A stretch of 26,882 nt of DNA from Paraglomus occultum (GCA_910592205.1 CAJVPJ010000368.1:1-26882), one strand, 5' to 3'. Positions 9,559 to 21,937 are shown, numbered from the stretch's first letter. Notes: generated by a model not told the origin, from the letters alone. Made by a program: numbers and translations.

Positions 9559-10740
9559 ATGCCATATCGTCACAATCAAAATCCAAATTCAAAAAAATCA
9601 AAAAAATCTCGTTCCCGCAATTATCCTCCTCGTACTCTTCCTCATCTTTGTAAACTTGCCGACCAGCCACAATACTACGATATTAAAATAGGCGAATCTT
9701 CCTTTTGTATTTCACCCGATTCACTCCGTCGAGATGCTCCGAATTTCTTTACTGCCGCGTTTTTCGGATACTTTTCTGAATCAGAGACGACATCTATTTT
9801 CATCGAGCGTGATCCTGATAACTTTGCAATGATTGTACAATACCTTCGACGTTATGACGTCGATTGGCCTTTGGACGATCAAATAGCAATGAATAATCTG
9901 ATAGACGATGTAAAATACTATGGTTTTGAACGATTGCTAAGACTGTTGGAACAGGCGTATGAAGAACGATGGCCACAAAAAGTGATTCCATGGCAAATCA
10001 GGACTTACGCTCCAGAGACCGAGCCAATAGTGGCAATCAATTTAAAAAATATCGAGATTGATCGGTGGGATCAAGAAAATCTAATATATAACGTTAGCCC
10101 AGTAATTGAAGTCAAAGAGAGCGGAACGGATAGCGGACATGCGAGCGAGGATGAGGATGAAACTAATGGGACAGACGTCACGACAAACACAGAAACTACT
10201 CCTGCTGGTACTCCAACAACTGCAACTACAATTACCACAAATAGAATTACTACTACTACTACTAATATTACGAATAATAATACTACTCCTACAATTACTA
10301 CAAATGCGATATCTTCGTTAGCTCTACGCCCGCCAAACACTTATCATCTCGAAATTCACGCTCGCGACGCCCTGGCCACGGTTACCGTTAACCAGAGTAA
10401 AGGGATAAAGTTTGAATCTTTTACCTTCAAAGATTTGTCTGATGAAACGACTTTCCGCAAATTGACAGCTCAATTTCGTTCTTCGGACTCATCACTTACC
10501 TTCTCACCTTCATTAAAACTTCCATTTCTCAAAGATGCGTGTATCGTCATTGACGGTCGCGAATACTGTGATTACAACGATTTGTCTGCATATTTTGGCG
10601 TGACAACCAGAGGGAAACCATTGTATTTTGAGGAAGCGGTGATTAGGATCGACAACGGGGCATTTTTGATTAGGGCAAGGGCTTGGACATATTCGAATTA
10701 TTATGTCAAACAACCATTTATTGACGCATGCGTCGTCTGA
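9559..10740 (+). CDS. BTB/POZ (KCTD/T1-type) domain protein, 393 aa
   Basis: This is an intronless 393-residue ORF ending in TGA. Residues 1-25 are basic and Ser/Lys-rich (SKKSKKSRSRN), possibly a nuclear or nucleic-acid contact. Residues about 38-133 form a BTB domain of the KCTD/Kv T1 type: YYDIKIGESSFCISPDSLRR, FFTAAFFG, then FIERDPDNFAMIVQYLRRY, the signature F.RD...F..IL.YLR, and a last helix KYYGFERLLRLLEQAY. These domains form oligomers and often act as Cullin-3 adaptors. Residues 186-205 are acidic, and 207-249 are an almost pure Thr/Asn linker from ACT/ACA repeats. Residues 260-393 make a globular C-terminal domain that I do not recognise, with KLPFLKDACIVIDGREYCDY and FEEAVIRIDNGAFLIRAR. 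The start is the first ATG after the TATA-like box. The BTB call is firm; the partner and target are unknown. Confidence 0.9.
   Translation: MPYRHNQNPNSKKSKKSRSRNYPPRTLPHLCKLADQPQYYDIKIGESSFCISPDSLRRDAPNFFTAAFFGYFSESETTSIFIERDPDNFAMIVQYLRRYDVDWPLDDQIAMNNLIDDVKYYGFERLLRLLEQAYEERWPQKVIPWQIRTYAPETEPIVAINLKNIEIDRWDQENLIYNVSPVIEVKESGTDSGHASEDEDETNGTDVTTNTETTPAGTPTTATTITTNRITTTTTNITNNNTTPTITTNAISSLALRPPNTYHLEIHARDALATVTVNQSKGIKFESFTFKDLSDETTFRKLTAQFRSSDSSLTFSPSLKLPFLKDACIVIDGREYCDYNDLSAYFGVTTRGKPLYFEEAVIRIDNGAFLIRARAWTYSNYYVKQPFIDACVV
10234..10305 (+). repeat. Thr/Asn-coding triplet repeat inside the BTB gene
   Basis: A run of ACT, ACA, AAT and ATT codons (five consecutive ACT-type triplets near 10246-10262) encodes Thr/Asn-rich linker residues. 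It stays in frame and has probably grown by slippage, so it is a candidate for length variation between strains. Confidence 0.7.
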
Positions 10741-11666
10741 AATAACGTTATTTAAATAATCAATTAATTTATTAATTATTATTAGTTGGTGTTATTTTGT
10801 TTAATGATATATTCTTGGGGTGGATTTACTGTTTGATTGCTGTATACTTGTTATTGTACAATTTACTCTTGCAATTATTTTTTCTTAGACGGTTGCTGGT
10901 AAACTGCTGTGCGGTTTATTAGTTTTATGTAAATGACGGAAATAATAATGAAAAATGCTCGAGTCGAAATAAACAATCACAGATTGTAAATGTGACAGAA
11001 TTCAAACGAACAATCATTCGTAATAATCTTGTATTTACGTATTGTTTACAATATCTATTGTTAAATTCGTCGATAGCTTGCATATCAATCCTTGGGATAA
11101 ATTCGTGTGCGCGGGAGAAGGAGACGCTTGATTGAAAAGTATATTATCCTATTCAACAAAGCCACAAAATATTACCAAAAACTATTAATTTAAACCGACT
11201 ACACTGCATTGTTTGCTGTTTAGTCAATTATCTAGAGAATTTTAATTAATAAAGTCTGTTGTCAACCGCATAAACCCGAGACCGGTTTGGTCAACGCTGG
11301 GTTCTCAGTATCAGTTGATAGAGGCGAAAGAAAAACAAACTTGATTGTATACTACGAGTTGGATTTCCATAGAAAATTATAAAGAGTTTTTGTATGCACG
11401 TATCTCTCGAATCCAATGACTTGACAAAGGTGCGCAATACCATGTTGCATTTTTCATAGATTCAAAATACGCGATTGACATTTGTTTGGACTATAATAAC
11501 AGCTTTCTGGTTAATTGACGGTAAAGTAGATCCTAAGTATAACATTTCGCACATATTAATATATCTTTTAACACGCGTAATTGAAATTTATTATCGTAAT
11601 CGCGAATAAACACACATTGATTACCAGGTTTCTACTTGTATAATGTGTTCTATACACTTTTACATT

Positions 11667-11731
11667 GTCGAGTCGATTTACCACGAAGACTAAATTTCGA
11701 AATTTAGCAATTTACAATCGACACCCTCGAC
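11667..11731. other. Nested palindrome / hairpin
   Basis: A perfect 18-bp palindrome CTAAATTTCGAAATTTAG (11690-11707) sits inside a second pair of arms, GTCGAGTCGATT (11667-11678) and AATCGACACCCTCGAC (11716-11731), which pair with a 4-base bulge. No coding frame spans it. It could be a protein-binding site, a DNA cruciform or part of a structured RNA. Confidence 0.5.
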
Positions 11732-14700
11732 GCGACCAGATATCACAACATTGCTTCAAAAGCAAATAACAAGAGGTAAGTTATTTCAGCTTTGTTCGAC
11801 CGTATTGCTATGACGAAAGTTGAAAAGAAATCAGAAAGCTTAGTGTATTATTGTTTACAAAGTGCAATGCGTGCTGTTTTCTTACGGCAAGTCTTTCGAC
11901 ATATACGTATACGTAGTTACATACGCATTACAGAGAGTATAACAACATGATATTAATCTCGCAAGAATAAGCATTTCGTTTCTTTATAGTGTAGTCACTA
12001 TTACATAACATGTTCTACAACAAAATTAAGGAATAGTTGCAAAAATAATTGCAGCATAGCATGGCTTGAACTAACAGTAAACTCTATCATTGATCGCAAA
12101 ATTTAATACAACAAATTTGTTTATACCGGATCTGGAAAATACGCAATAAGGCTTATTTACAATACGAATTTATTCTATTTTTTTATTTATTAACTGAGAG
12201 ACTGTCAAGAAGTACGTGTAGATAAGACTTTATCTTGGTATAAATAATAGCATACAACGTCTCGTTGAAAAGCTTAAATCTGAATGTCTCATAAGCCTTT
12301 CACCATGCTCTCCCAAAATTGATGTACCTCTGAAGAATTTTTTTAGTTTGAGGTCTTCTTGGCCTATCAATGGTATCCATTGACAAACTGCTGCGGATGC
12401 TTCGGTTTAACACGTTCGACTCTTCGGCTTACTAGCGTGCAGCAGCACAAACTGGAGTTCTACCAAGAGCCCAAAGATTTGAAAGTAATATAAATAAAAG
12501 CACTAACTTTCCAGTTATTCAGCACTTTTTTATTTATATTATCCACTTTAGAAACCCGATTAAAGACCATTGAATAAATCTGTCGTAGTAAAGTAGGTAA
12601 ATATTCATGACATTGTTTACGCATCCCTAGCAGATTGAGAACAGACAAATTAATAAGATATCATGCCAGTAAATGATAGCGTATTGTATGCAGTACTTTT
12701 TGCTGTTACACGCTTTCCCAATAAAGCGAAATTAAAACAATCCATTAGGGGAAAAAGTACAGAAAATAATTCTTCTCCATATTGCATACTATTGTCGTCC
12801 GTCTTCAACTGGTCGGAGTGATCATTGTGTTCGAACCAACATCGCTAACAGAATCGAACATTTGTTTTCCATGAGTTGTTTTCCTGTAAAAAGTGATGAT
12901 GCAAAAAAATAATTATGCTCTTACGACTTACCGTCTTAAAAAATCTGGCTTTGTAGGAGAATTATGGACTAAATGATAGCAATAGCTCAAATCTTAATTA
13001 CATTATAAGAAAGTTTTTGACAAAATTTTATCAATCAAAAAATTATTAATCGAAATAATAAAGAAAAGGTGTTGACTTATACTCATAGATTTGCAATTAA
13101 GCACATGACGTCTGATGAGACAATATTATTTGAGACTCGACAAAAAAATGTTGAACGTGTTATTCTTTTTCTTTTGTTGTTCTTCAAAGAATTATTTAAT
13201 TTTTCTTCCTCTTTTCAAATTCTTTTATGCATTAGCGATTATTGCTCCGTTAGATCAATTTTCTTTGTTAGCATCTGATAGTAATAGCAAATAATAAAGA
13301 GGACGAACAAAATTACATTACTCTATTAAAATATGGCTTATTACGATTGATTGACAGCTTTTACAGGAAAGACACAACAAATAATACCAAACCTTATAAA
13401 ATTGTCTATCCTGAGTTCAAGGTATTAGATGTTACTTGCGTACACACCATTATCGGTTGCAAAAGGCGCGTAAAGGACATGGTCGGATTTTATTAACAGC
13501 ATTTCAACTAAATTGACAAGAGTAACAGAGAGGCAACAGATCCATATTTCGGTATAGGCAAAATTCGGATATGTATTGATACTATTTCCTGCGATAATAA
13601 GAGAGCTGACTAGATTAGATTTAGCCTTCAAGTATTGTCAGATTTAAAGAATGACGGTAATGAATAGAGAAATTAAATTAGCAAACGACGGAATTGTACA
13701 TACAATTGTAAAATAGCCAGCCCGGTCAAGATTTTGTCAAACCGACACGTTAAACGAACCGCTTTTGGTCCGCAATATCGAATGTGCGAACCATTAGCCT
13801 ATGCAACGAAAAGAGATATTGGAAAATTACTGTAGATAATAAAGAGAATTTAGCATGGGGCAAGTAAAAAACGAAAATAATTTCCTCGTGTAAAGGTTTA
13901 TTTTTCGATTAAAGGAAAAGGAATCAGGATATTAAATAAGCGAAATTCAGACTAATTACTCAAACGTCCTTATCAAATTTAGGGCGAAACCTTTTTGATT
14001 AATTCTATTGCCCCCCCAAAACCCGATTAGCGTGGTGCATAAAATGACCAAATCGGATGAAAACCTTTGTCCTAGAGACAAAGCAAATTTACCTTTCTCG
14101 AAATAATGTTGATGCTATGCAGTGAAGGTCGTAGAATTTGGTGTCCTGTCGCTGGGTGAGCACTCGTTTTGTGCATTGAACGTGCTATACACATGAACAA
14201 GTTCTTACTGGTGATTGTTAATGTTTACCAAAATTAACATCTCAAATAATCCAAATCTTATAAGCATAGCTCTTCAGGCTTACATCGCAAAGTATGTCTT
14301 CAAATTTGGATTGCCAGGCGTTCCAGATCATCAAATGTTGGTTTTATCGCGCATATTTTGTAGTATGAGAAGACTAAAAATTTACTGATATAATTACGAG
14401 AAAGCATAAACGAGCATTACGGAAAACCCTTGTGTCTTAAAGTTTGCATCGAGTGTTTGAACAAATAAAAAAAAAGCTTTTACTTGCCGCAAAAACCGAA
14501 ATCGAGTGTTATATACTTTTCAAAAATGCCTCTGAATTAATTGTTTGCTCGTTTTCAAAAACTTTGCTTGCTATATACCGGTCTTTACGCTATATGATTA
14601 ATTTTAAGTCAATTTCCTGTTGAAAGTTATCCAACACGGTAAAACGCTTATTGAAGTTTATTTTAATAAATATCAACATGTCTGAACGTGTTGTAGAAAT

Positions 14701-17481
14701 GAGACTGGTGTTTGATATCCATGGCTATGACGTTATGTTGTAAATTCCTCCTTTCAAAAATCACAAAGGGTTATGCATTTATAAGCTTTCTGTACATCTT
14801 TACAATATAACTTTCTATCAACGACAAGAGACGTTTTCCAACTTCATTTGTGAGGTTATGTATCTGAGATACTAAAACGTATTCAGCTCGCAGGGCTTTT
14901 TGTAGAAGGTACCGTCCATACAAAACATTGTACTGTATAACACGTACATTCCAACTTTTTTTTTTTCAAACTGTGGGGAGTTGGGGTTGGGATGTTGTGA
15001 GTTACTTTCAATTGTTGGCTATTGAAATTGAATTGTATAAAGTTATTGTAAATATAAATATATACAAGTATATGTCGCAGTGTAGTACGATATTGTTGTT
15101 TGCGTTTTTATTAATTACGCCACGATATGTAGTCACAACAAGGCAAATTTTATGTATTCTAGGAAGAACCAGTCAAAGCATCTAATTCAGCTTGACCATA
15201 TCTATCTCGATAAGCTTGTTCGGCTAATTCTGTGCGCCGAATGATTCTGTCTTCTTTTTTATTATCTTACAGTAGGCTTTGCGATTTAAATCCTTGGTTT
15301 ATATGCGATTTGGGATTGGATAAGTACGACAATTGCCATTTTGGATAATTCAATCATTGAATGTTTGCTATTCAACAGCACTATTATTAGTATTATGAGC
15401 CTATTTGTAAATCCGTAATTGAAATAACAAAATATTGTACGCTTTGTAGATAATCTGTAGTATTAGACCGAATATATATGAACATAAACAACTTTTAGTT
15501 ATTATGTGATGACATGTTGTACTGGTTTTGTGTTGCGTTCATCGGTGTGGATATGGTTTAGCGTGATTGATGTGATCTGCTTAATACCTTGCAGAGAAAA
15601 TACCAAAGTAGTTTAAACCTATCGATCGAGAATAATCCCGCCAGTTATGTGTGTTCTCCCTCTCGACAATTAGAAGGACAGTCTATGGTAGTTGGTGTAT
15701 TGATCAAGTAGACCACTTAAACGAAAGACAATCGAATCTATTTATGTCCAATGTGACAGGGAGTAATAATCACTGTCGCCTCACTGATTTTCTAATAATA
15801 GTTAGAGAACCAATTTCAATTGTTAATTCATCCAGTGTAACTATGAACAAGGACTATTTACATACCGAACGGCTATATATATTAACATCGATCATTTACT
15901 AAGGCTAACAAGTTCATCGAAAATTAGTATAGGCGAAAACGGGTTAATTATTTATTCATTTAAATTACGCAGATCAAAGATCGTAATACAATAGTCAACC
16001 AATCACTCCCAACGACAACGATGGTTCGATAGGGACGTAGTTGCCACGTTACCTACGTTACATGTCTTGGGACTGACGTCGTGCATAATCTTGTCCCTCT
16101 GGCTCCATTAACCCCCAATTATATTCGTATTCATTAAATTATGTCAGATACTTTAAATATACTAACGCAATGTGAACCGATAAAAAGATCCCCGAATACT
16201 CTTATTCGTAAAGATGTGTGCACGTGGACGTAAAATCGTCAATCGTTCACGTGTGCAGTCTTTGGAATTACCTACTGATCGACTCTCATTTTATTCTTTA
16301 TCTATTTCTCCTCTATTCGATAACGTTTTACGATTCTCTTTTGCGGTTCCGGTACCCGTACGATAACTGTATACCTTGTTTGCTCGCTCTGTTCATTCAT
16401 TCTCCACATTTCTCATTCAAATGCAATCCATTCATATGCCATATTAGATCAAGTAACACCATATTCAATGAAATGTTGGACAACGAAGACTATATTTATA
16501 TTAAGATTTAACTTTAATTAGTTAACATATATTCATTTGGTCTAATTAACCATTGTCCAATATATTCTCTCCCCTTGTTTGCTTCATCAGATCTTCTATT
16601 AGTTTGAATTTTTGGGCATTAGTCCCTGTTCCTCATAACCGCCTATTTTTTTGTTTTCGGAAATGAAACTTAGCGATAAACAAGGGGAGGCGTTGGATTG
16701 GCAACAGACAATAGAATGCAAAAATAGAATGACGGATGAAATCTACAAAATTAATATAACGATGGTTTTTAACCTCAATAGTCTTGTCCCTTTATGTGAT
16801 TCATATAACCTGGCACTAACGAATCACTCAGCATATATCTGGTTTAATGGAAAAGAACTTTTCCGTCTCTGTGTTCCCTCCTTTATTTCCACCTTCTCTC
16901 CCTCCATCTTTCACTCCCCCACCCTCTATCTCTTCTTCTCGAATAAGAAAACATGTGATTGATACGATGGGGCACTCCTTCTTGCTTGAGTTAATAGAAC
17001 AAAAGAAATATGCAAAATTACGTTATGTAAAAGTTGTAATACATGGGACGAAAGTACTCATCGTATCAATGTCACAAGAGCTTACTCTTGTTATACGAAA
17101 ATATGCACTTGATCTAAAATTTTATTAATTAGCATACGACCAAAACATATATGATATATTTTCACGTTGTTTTTTGTTGTATAAATTCGATTTCTTGTTT
17201 ATATTTGCTTGCTGTTTTTTAGATGCGTTTTTATCAATAGTGCCATGTGCTGGGGGTGGGATGATGTATGAAATACAATGGACACGGCGAGTGGTATTGT
17301 AAATAACATTTTATATACTCATCCATTTATCATCGCTAGCAGAGTTGTAGGTTTTCTTTCTGAATTTGGGCACACTTTCATTGCTCGCTCGCACCTCATT
17401 TGTTGTATGGGCACGTTGCAATGTCTTATTGAGGATAGCTAATCCAATACTTGCACTTGTGACACTGATATACTTGATTTG

Positions 17482-17691
17482 CAGATGAACGACCAACTAA
17501 CTGACAACGCGCATCCTGTATTACTGGAATATTGGAAATACTCTGTCACATTACGGTCTAAAAAGCATCGACGGGGCAAGGAATCACTTACTCCGACAAT
17601 TGATGGACAGCCGATTGGATACTCAATGAGTATGAACAATAAACGTTCAATAATTGAGATATATCCGAGACTGTACATGATTGAAGACTAA
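17482..17691 (+). other. Possible orphan exon or chance ORF
   Basis: ATGAACGACC follows directly after TTGATTTGCAG, so this could be a terminal coding exon (69 codons, TAA end). Its residues are mixed and not low-complexity (for example LLEYWKYSVTLRSKKHRRGK), unlike most frames nearby. No family is recognised and no upstream exon with a matching donor and phase was found, so I leave it as a candidate only. Confidence 0.2.
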
Positions 17692-18360
17692 CAATTATTG
17701 GTCTTTAGTTAATGAACTAATGACAATACGTTTTTTCATGCTAACTGAAAATTTATTTCGACTTCTTGTTATATACATGAGCTTTTTTCTCACTTCACCC
17801 AGAGTTATGGTATTAGGTTTGAGCGTGTATCGCTAATGTTGTAATGTTGTGATGTTGTGATGTTGTGAGAAAATATCCTGCATGAACGGTAAAATGTGAA
17901 TAATGGGCAAGCAAATATAACGGGATGGTGTCATACTAATGTGCGGTATACGATAAAGAACGTATCATCCGATAAACATCCATGCAATTTCTATCCATTC
18001 ACAATTCTCTGTTCTTTTCTCACTATTATTAACATTGCCTATTATTATTCCATGTGGGAGCAGCGACGCATACTTTGTACCCACGCATCGTGTATGCATG
18101 CATAAAAAAAATATAGCTGTAGAGAGATATAAATAATAAAGTTAATGAGAACCGTTGCGATGATGGCAATGATAATAAAAAATAGAGTTTAATTTATAGT
18201 ATGTCCGTATTAAAAGAAATTTAGTTTGTATTTTATCTGCTACAGTGGTGCTAGTTATAACAATTTCTACTTGCTACATCTAAATTTGGTTAGAAATTGA
18301 TTTACAGGGGTCCCAGAGTTAACCTTCACCATATAAATAATAGTTATTATATTAAGTAAC

Positions 18361-18403
18361 GATGATGATAATGATAACAGTAATAATCGGAATAATAATA
18401 ATC

Positions 18404-18441
<38 letters not shown>

Positions 18442-18547
18442 CATAATAATAATAATAATAATAATAATCATAATAATAATAATAATAATCATAATAATAA
18501 TAATAATAATAATAATCATAATCATAATAATAATAGTAATAATAATC
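18361..18547. repeat. ATA/ATC trinucleotide microsatellite
   Basis: About 187 bases are almost entirely AAT/ATA triplets, interrupted at intervals by ATC (TAATCATAATAAT). The periodic ATC interruptions suggest duplication of larger units. The 68-codon poly-isoleucine frame across it is an artefact. Confidence 0.95.
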
Positions 18548-19446
18548 CTTATTATCTACTCATATTGACGCTTGTGTTCTGTTTAGTTTTATTGTCTGTT
18601 CGCTATTGGCAATGTATGTATATATGTATATTCATGTAAAAACTACTCCAATTTTCTATTGCTTCTTTCCCGTCTTTTTCCAGAAATACAGTAACATAAT
18701 AAATAACTCTACATTTAACGGTTCGTTATTCGGTTTCTTATTCGGTGTTTCGATCACGCACGTCAGATGCCTAGTTTACGTTCCAGTCCTTACCGAAACA
18801 ATATTCGTTATATATGATATACTGCATATTTTGCAACTAAATATATTACCAATTACTGTGCGCTATTCAAAACAATACTCTCACACATCACCTTCGATTG
18901 AGAGGATTTCGTATATTAACATATTAATTACAATCTCATAACAAAAATAGACATATTAGTTTCATTTCATAGAGCAAATAACGCAAATATTATATACATA
19001 CATTTTATATAATACATATTATATGTATACATAATTAATCTATTATTTATATTTGACATTTTATTGTTATTGCATTTACATGCCAATTATAAAACTCAAT
19101 ATTAAATAAAAAAATATAAATACATCTCATCTCTGCTATATCTGACTTATCACTACTGTAAATATTTTCATACATCAGCCGCAGGTAAATCCATGTAAAG
19201 AGAGTCTAAGGCAAATACAGAAATATTCTGAACATATATACTTATATATACACAACAAGCGCTAAAAAGAAAAAAGAAAACCTACGTAAGAAATACCCAA
19301 GGACAAAACTCTGGGAAAGAAATACAGTACTAGTATACACGACACTCTGTCATATAGTAATTAATACGTCGGAAATAACTTGACTAAAACACCCCGCCAT
19401 ATTATACCATACCAACCGTTCTCCGAATACCTCCCCCGCTCTCAAG

Positions 19447-21823
19447 ATGATGGGCGCATCCGCAAATATTCCAGACTTTGTAAAGAAACTGTACAGGTAT
19501 ATAACATCTCTACTAGACGCGTCAGAGTTGATGGAGTGAAGCAGTTTTTTTTAACAGAAAGACTTAAAAATGAACAGCTCTACGACGCTGTCAATGATAG
19601 AAGTAAATTCATAATAAATAAATCAAGAAATGAGCAAATGAGATCGCAATCGCTGTCTTTCTTATAATCATATACGCACATACACATGCACTCGTATGCA
19701 ATGTACGCATACATTTGAATGTACAATTATCTGATTACACACTCACATATTCACATGTCCATTAAAATCCCCAACGTACTCTTCTTTCTCTTCCTATATC
19801 CCCATTCCCACACGAATAACCCCTCCCTCACCTCCCTCCATCCCCAGAATGCTTGAAGACAAATCTCACTGCCATGTTGTATCCTGGGGCTTATCAGGCG
19901 AAACCTTTGTTGTACACAATCCAACAGAATTCGCGCGGACCATCCTCCCCCGGCATTTCAAACATAGCAATTTTGCGTCATTTGTGCGGCAATTGAACAA
20001 ATATGATTTCCACAAGATCAAGACCAACGAGGAGGGACGGAGCTACGGAGAGCAGGTGAGTCCTGCGTTATGTGAGAAATCGGTAATAGTAGATGAACCG
20101 GCGGATAAACGTATCGTGGATATCGGCAGATTTTGATACGAGAGCAAAGTGAGAATAGTATATTAATAGGCCCTTCCCCCGCTCCTTCCTCCTCCCGTGA
20201 ATACATTTGAACTCTTTTGGTATCTCAGACCGAACGGGGAAAGTTGGTGGGAGGGGGGAAAAGTCGGTCGATTGATTCGAGGATGCTTGAATTAGAAAAT
20301 TACATATTATTGTAAATATCAAATCCCGGTATATTCACTCTCATATACCTGATTTCGTTACTTTTTCATTCGTACTCGTAAATAATTCTTGCATATCGAT
20401 GAAACATGTATTAAGGACATGTTCTACCAAAGGTTCTTTATTTATTTCTTTTTCCACTCTCCCCAACCCGTTCTCTTAACGAATCGGAAAACCATCTTTA
20501 TTCGTTTCAAAACATTTACCGGATTCTGCATATCATTTCTTCTTTCTGCTCTCGTTTTCAAGATCCCAATATAACTAAACACTTGTGCGTTGGCTGGACG
20601 TGAGCCTCGGTGCAAGTTAGATCCTTGCATCTAGACCTGAGTAGAGCATAATGACGAAAGGAAGAGAGTGCAAACTAGTCGTTCGTTTAAAAAGTACTAA
20701 TAATACCATTACAAAAAATACATGCACGATTTGTTACTAATAAAAATCTCTTGGCCATCAATAGGCCTGGGAATTTCAACATCCAAAATTTCAGTTCAAC
20801 AGAAGAGACTTGCTCGAAGAGATAAAGGTAAATATAAACCTAACTGATGATAAACGAAGTTGTTTATTTAATTGGATGGCATGGCTAACCAATCATCAAA
20901 ACATACAAATAAAAGCGCAAGACACCAGCAAACCCACGTCAATCCTCCGCCTCACCCTCTTCCTCTTCTTCTCATTCTCATCGTTCATCATCATCTCGAG
21001 ATGTACAAAACCAACTTCGATCGATAGTCACAATGCAAAACGAGACGATAGATGACATTGAAAATTTGAGGAACAACTACTTCAACGTTGTAAATGAAAT
21101 GGAGAGGTTAAAGAGAATTTTGGCGGCACAGGATGAAATTGTTATTGGATTACTACACTATTTGAGATCTGGTGAGTAATAATAATTGTAACAATAAATA
21201 ACACCAATAAGAATAATAGAAGAAGAGAGAGGTTTGGGACGGTCACCGCGGCTTTTATTAGTCAATATGATAATTTAAACCGGTGTGGGAAGTGGGAAGA
21301 GTGGACGGGGAAAAGAAAAAAATACAGAAAGTCATAACATTTTTTGTGCGTGGGAACTACTGTATGTTTGTTTCCATATCCACACAAACGCGGATTCCCG
21401 GCCATGCAGGCAATAATTGGAAAATGCACGGAACCTACGTACGACACAGAACGGATTGTCTATGCCTGCCATTGATTGTATTTATGGTTAATCAGTTTTA
21501 TTATGGGAAATAATACTAACATAAAGGTTGCGTTATTAACAATGTGTTGTCTGTGTCTTTTCCCTTTCTCAAACCCTATTATTCCAGACCGTTTTTCCTC
21601 TGCCAACGCATTATCTCTTCCATCTTCCTCCAATTTGTACGAAACCCAACAAATTCATACCGATCCCCAGCCAGTTCACTTGCGTGGTGTAGACGTCCAG
21701 GCCCAATACATTCCTTACTTTAACTTTGATCCATCTGGAATGTCTCATACGACCTCGGAAATTGGGAATGCGCCGTACATGATACCGCAAAAGTTGGTTA
21801 TGCCGACAAGGGAGGGTACTTGA
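19447..21823 (+). CDS. SKN7-like HSF-domain transcription factor, 5 exons, 270 aa
   Basis: My model has exons at 19447-19496, 19848-20055, 20765-20827, 20916-21171 and 21588-21823. All introns are GT-AG, and the exons sum to 813 nt (270 codons plus TGA). An in-frame TGA at 19381 fixes the start at 19447 or 19450. Residues 8-108 are an HSF-type DNA-binding domain: [45 protein letters not shown] with recognition helix about 59-73, and [11 protein letters not shown]. The words KYDFHK and WEF.HP are closer to SKN7/Prr1 than to HSF1 (which has MYGWHK). A Ser-rich linker (112-135) and a predicted coiled coil (136-192, [16 protein letters not shown]) follow, then a polar tail. SKN7 proteins normally end in a receiver domain taking phosphate from a histidine-kinase relay; none is visible in this model. 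The factor would act in the nucleus on stress genes. Confidence 0.88.
19497..19847 (+). other. Intron 1 of the HSF-domain gene
   Basis: 351 nt, GTATAT...CCCCAG, with a long C/T tract before the acceptor. It splits an Arg codon (AG|A), joining KKLYR to MLEDK inside helix 1 of the DNA-binding domain. Confidence 0.85.
20056..20764 (+). other. Intron 2 of the HSF-domain gene (long)
   Basis: 709 nt, GTGAGT...CAATAG, phase 0, between YGEQ and AWEF. It is about ten times longer than the introns of the pseudogene cluster. It contains several short frames and a tRNA-like B-box word near 20615-20625 that I do not accept as a gene. Confidence 0.82.
20828..20915 (+). other. Intron 3 of the HSF-domain gene
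   Basis: 88 nt, GTAAAT...AAAAG, phase 0. It joins LLEEIK to RKTP, the usual end of an HSF-type domain. An early CTAAC (20840-20844) and GGCTAACC (20883-20890) are branch-point candidates. Confidence 0.8.
21172..21587 (+). other. Intron 4 of the HSF-domain gene
   Basis: 416 nt, GTGAGT...ATTCCAG, phase 1 (G|AC, Asp193). Retaining this intron would bring a stop within a few codons, giving a protein ending after the coiled coil. Confidence 0.8.
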
Positions 21824-21937
21824 GACGGCCGACGCGGTTGGGGCGGGAGAGAGAGGGATCGGGTTTGGGATAAAAATGTAATGGTGGGTTTTTGCCATGG
21901 GAGTTGATTCAATTAAGAACGTGTATTTAGCGTTGGC

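Larger units (their letters stand above)
10741..19446. other. 8.7-kb gene-poor region
   Basis: I find no gene I can defend here. The open frames are short and mostly low-complexity. Two are slightly better than background: 16968-17128 (VIDTMGHSFLLELIEQ within its reading frame) and 17482-17691, a 70-codon frame directly preceded by TTGATTTGCAG, which looks like an intron acceptor. Neither joins to a convincing partner exon. The region also holds a nested hairpin (11667-11731), a GATGTTGTGA-type tandem repeat near 17840-17868 and the large microsatellite at 18361. No tRNA, 5S or snRNA motif was evident by eye. Confidence 0.45.

Noticed and set aside
10071-10340. 89-codon antisense ORF and 71-codon shifted ORF over the Thr-rich linker of the BTB gene
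   Set aside because: Triplet repeats keep all frames open. The sense frame has a recognised domain and the others are poly-Val or poly-Leu artefacts.
12826-12842. B-box-like GTTCGAACC
   Set aside because: No matching A box, acceptor stem or anticodon loop at tRNA spacing was found. The word is a short palindrome that arises by chance.
18362-18568. 68-codon poly-isoleucine ORF
   Set aside because: It is the translation of the ATA/ATC microsatellite and has no independent support.
20590-20640. tRNA-like stretch with A- and B-box-like words (TGGCTGGACGTG, AGTTAGATCC) and a tiny antisense ORF
   Set aside because: The B box lacks the conserved C of GTTCGA, no acceptor stem or anticodon arm can be formed by eye, and it lies inside intron 2 of the HSF gene. 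A decayed tRNA-derived SINE is possible but unsupported.
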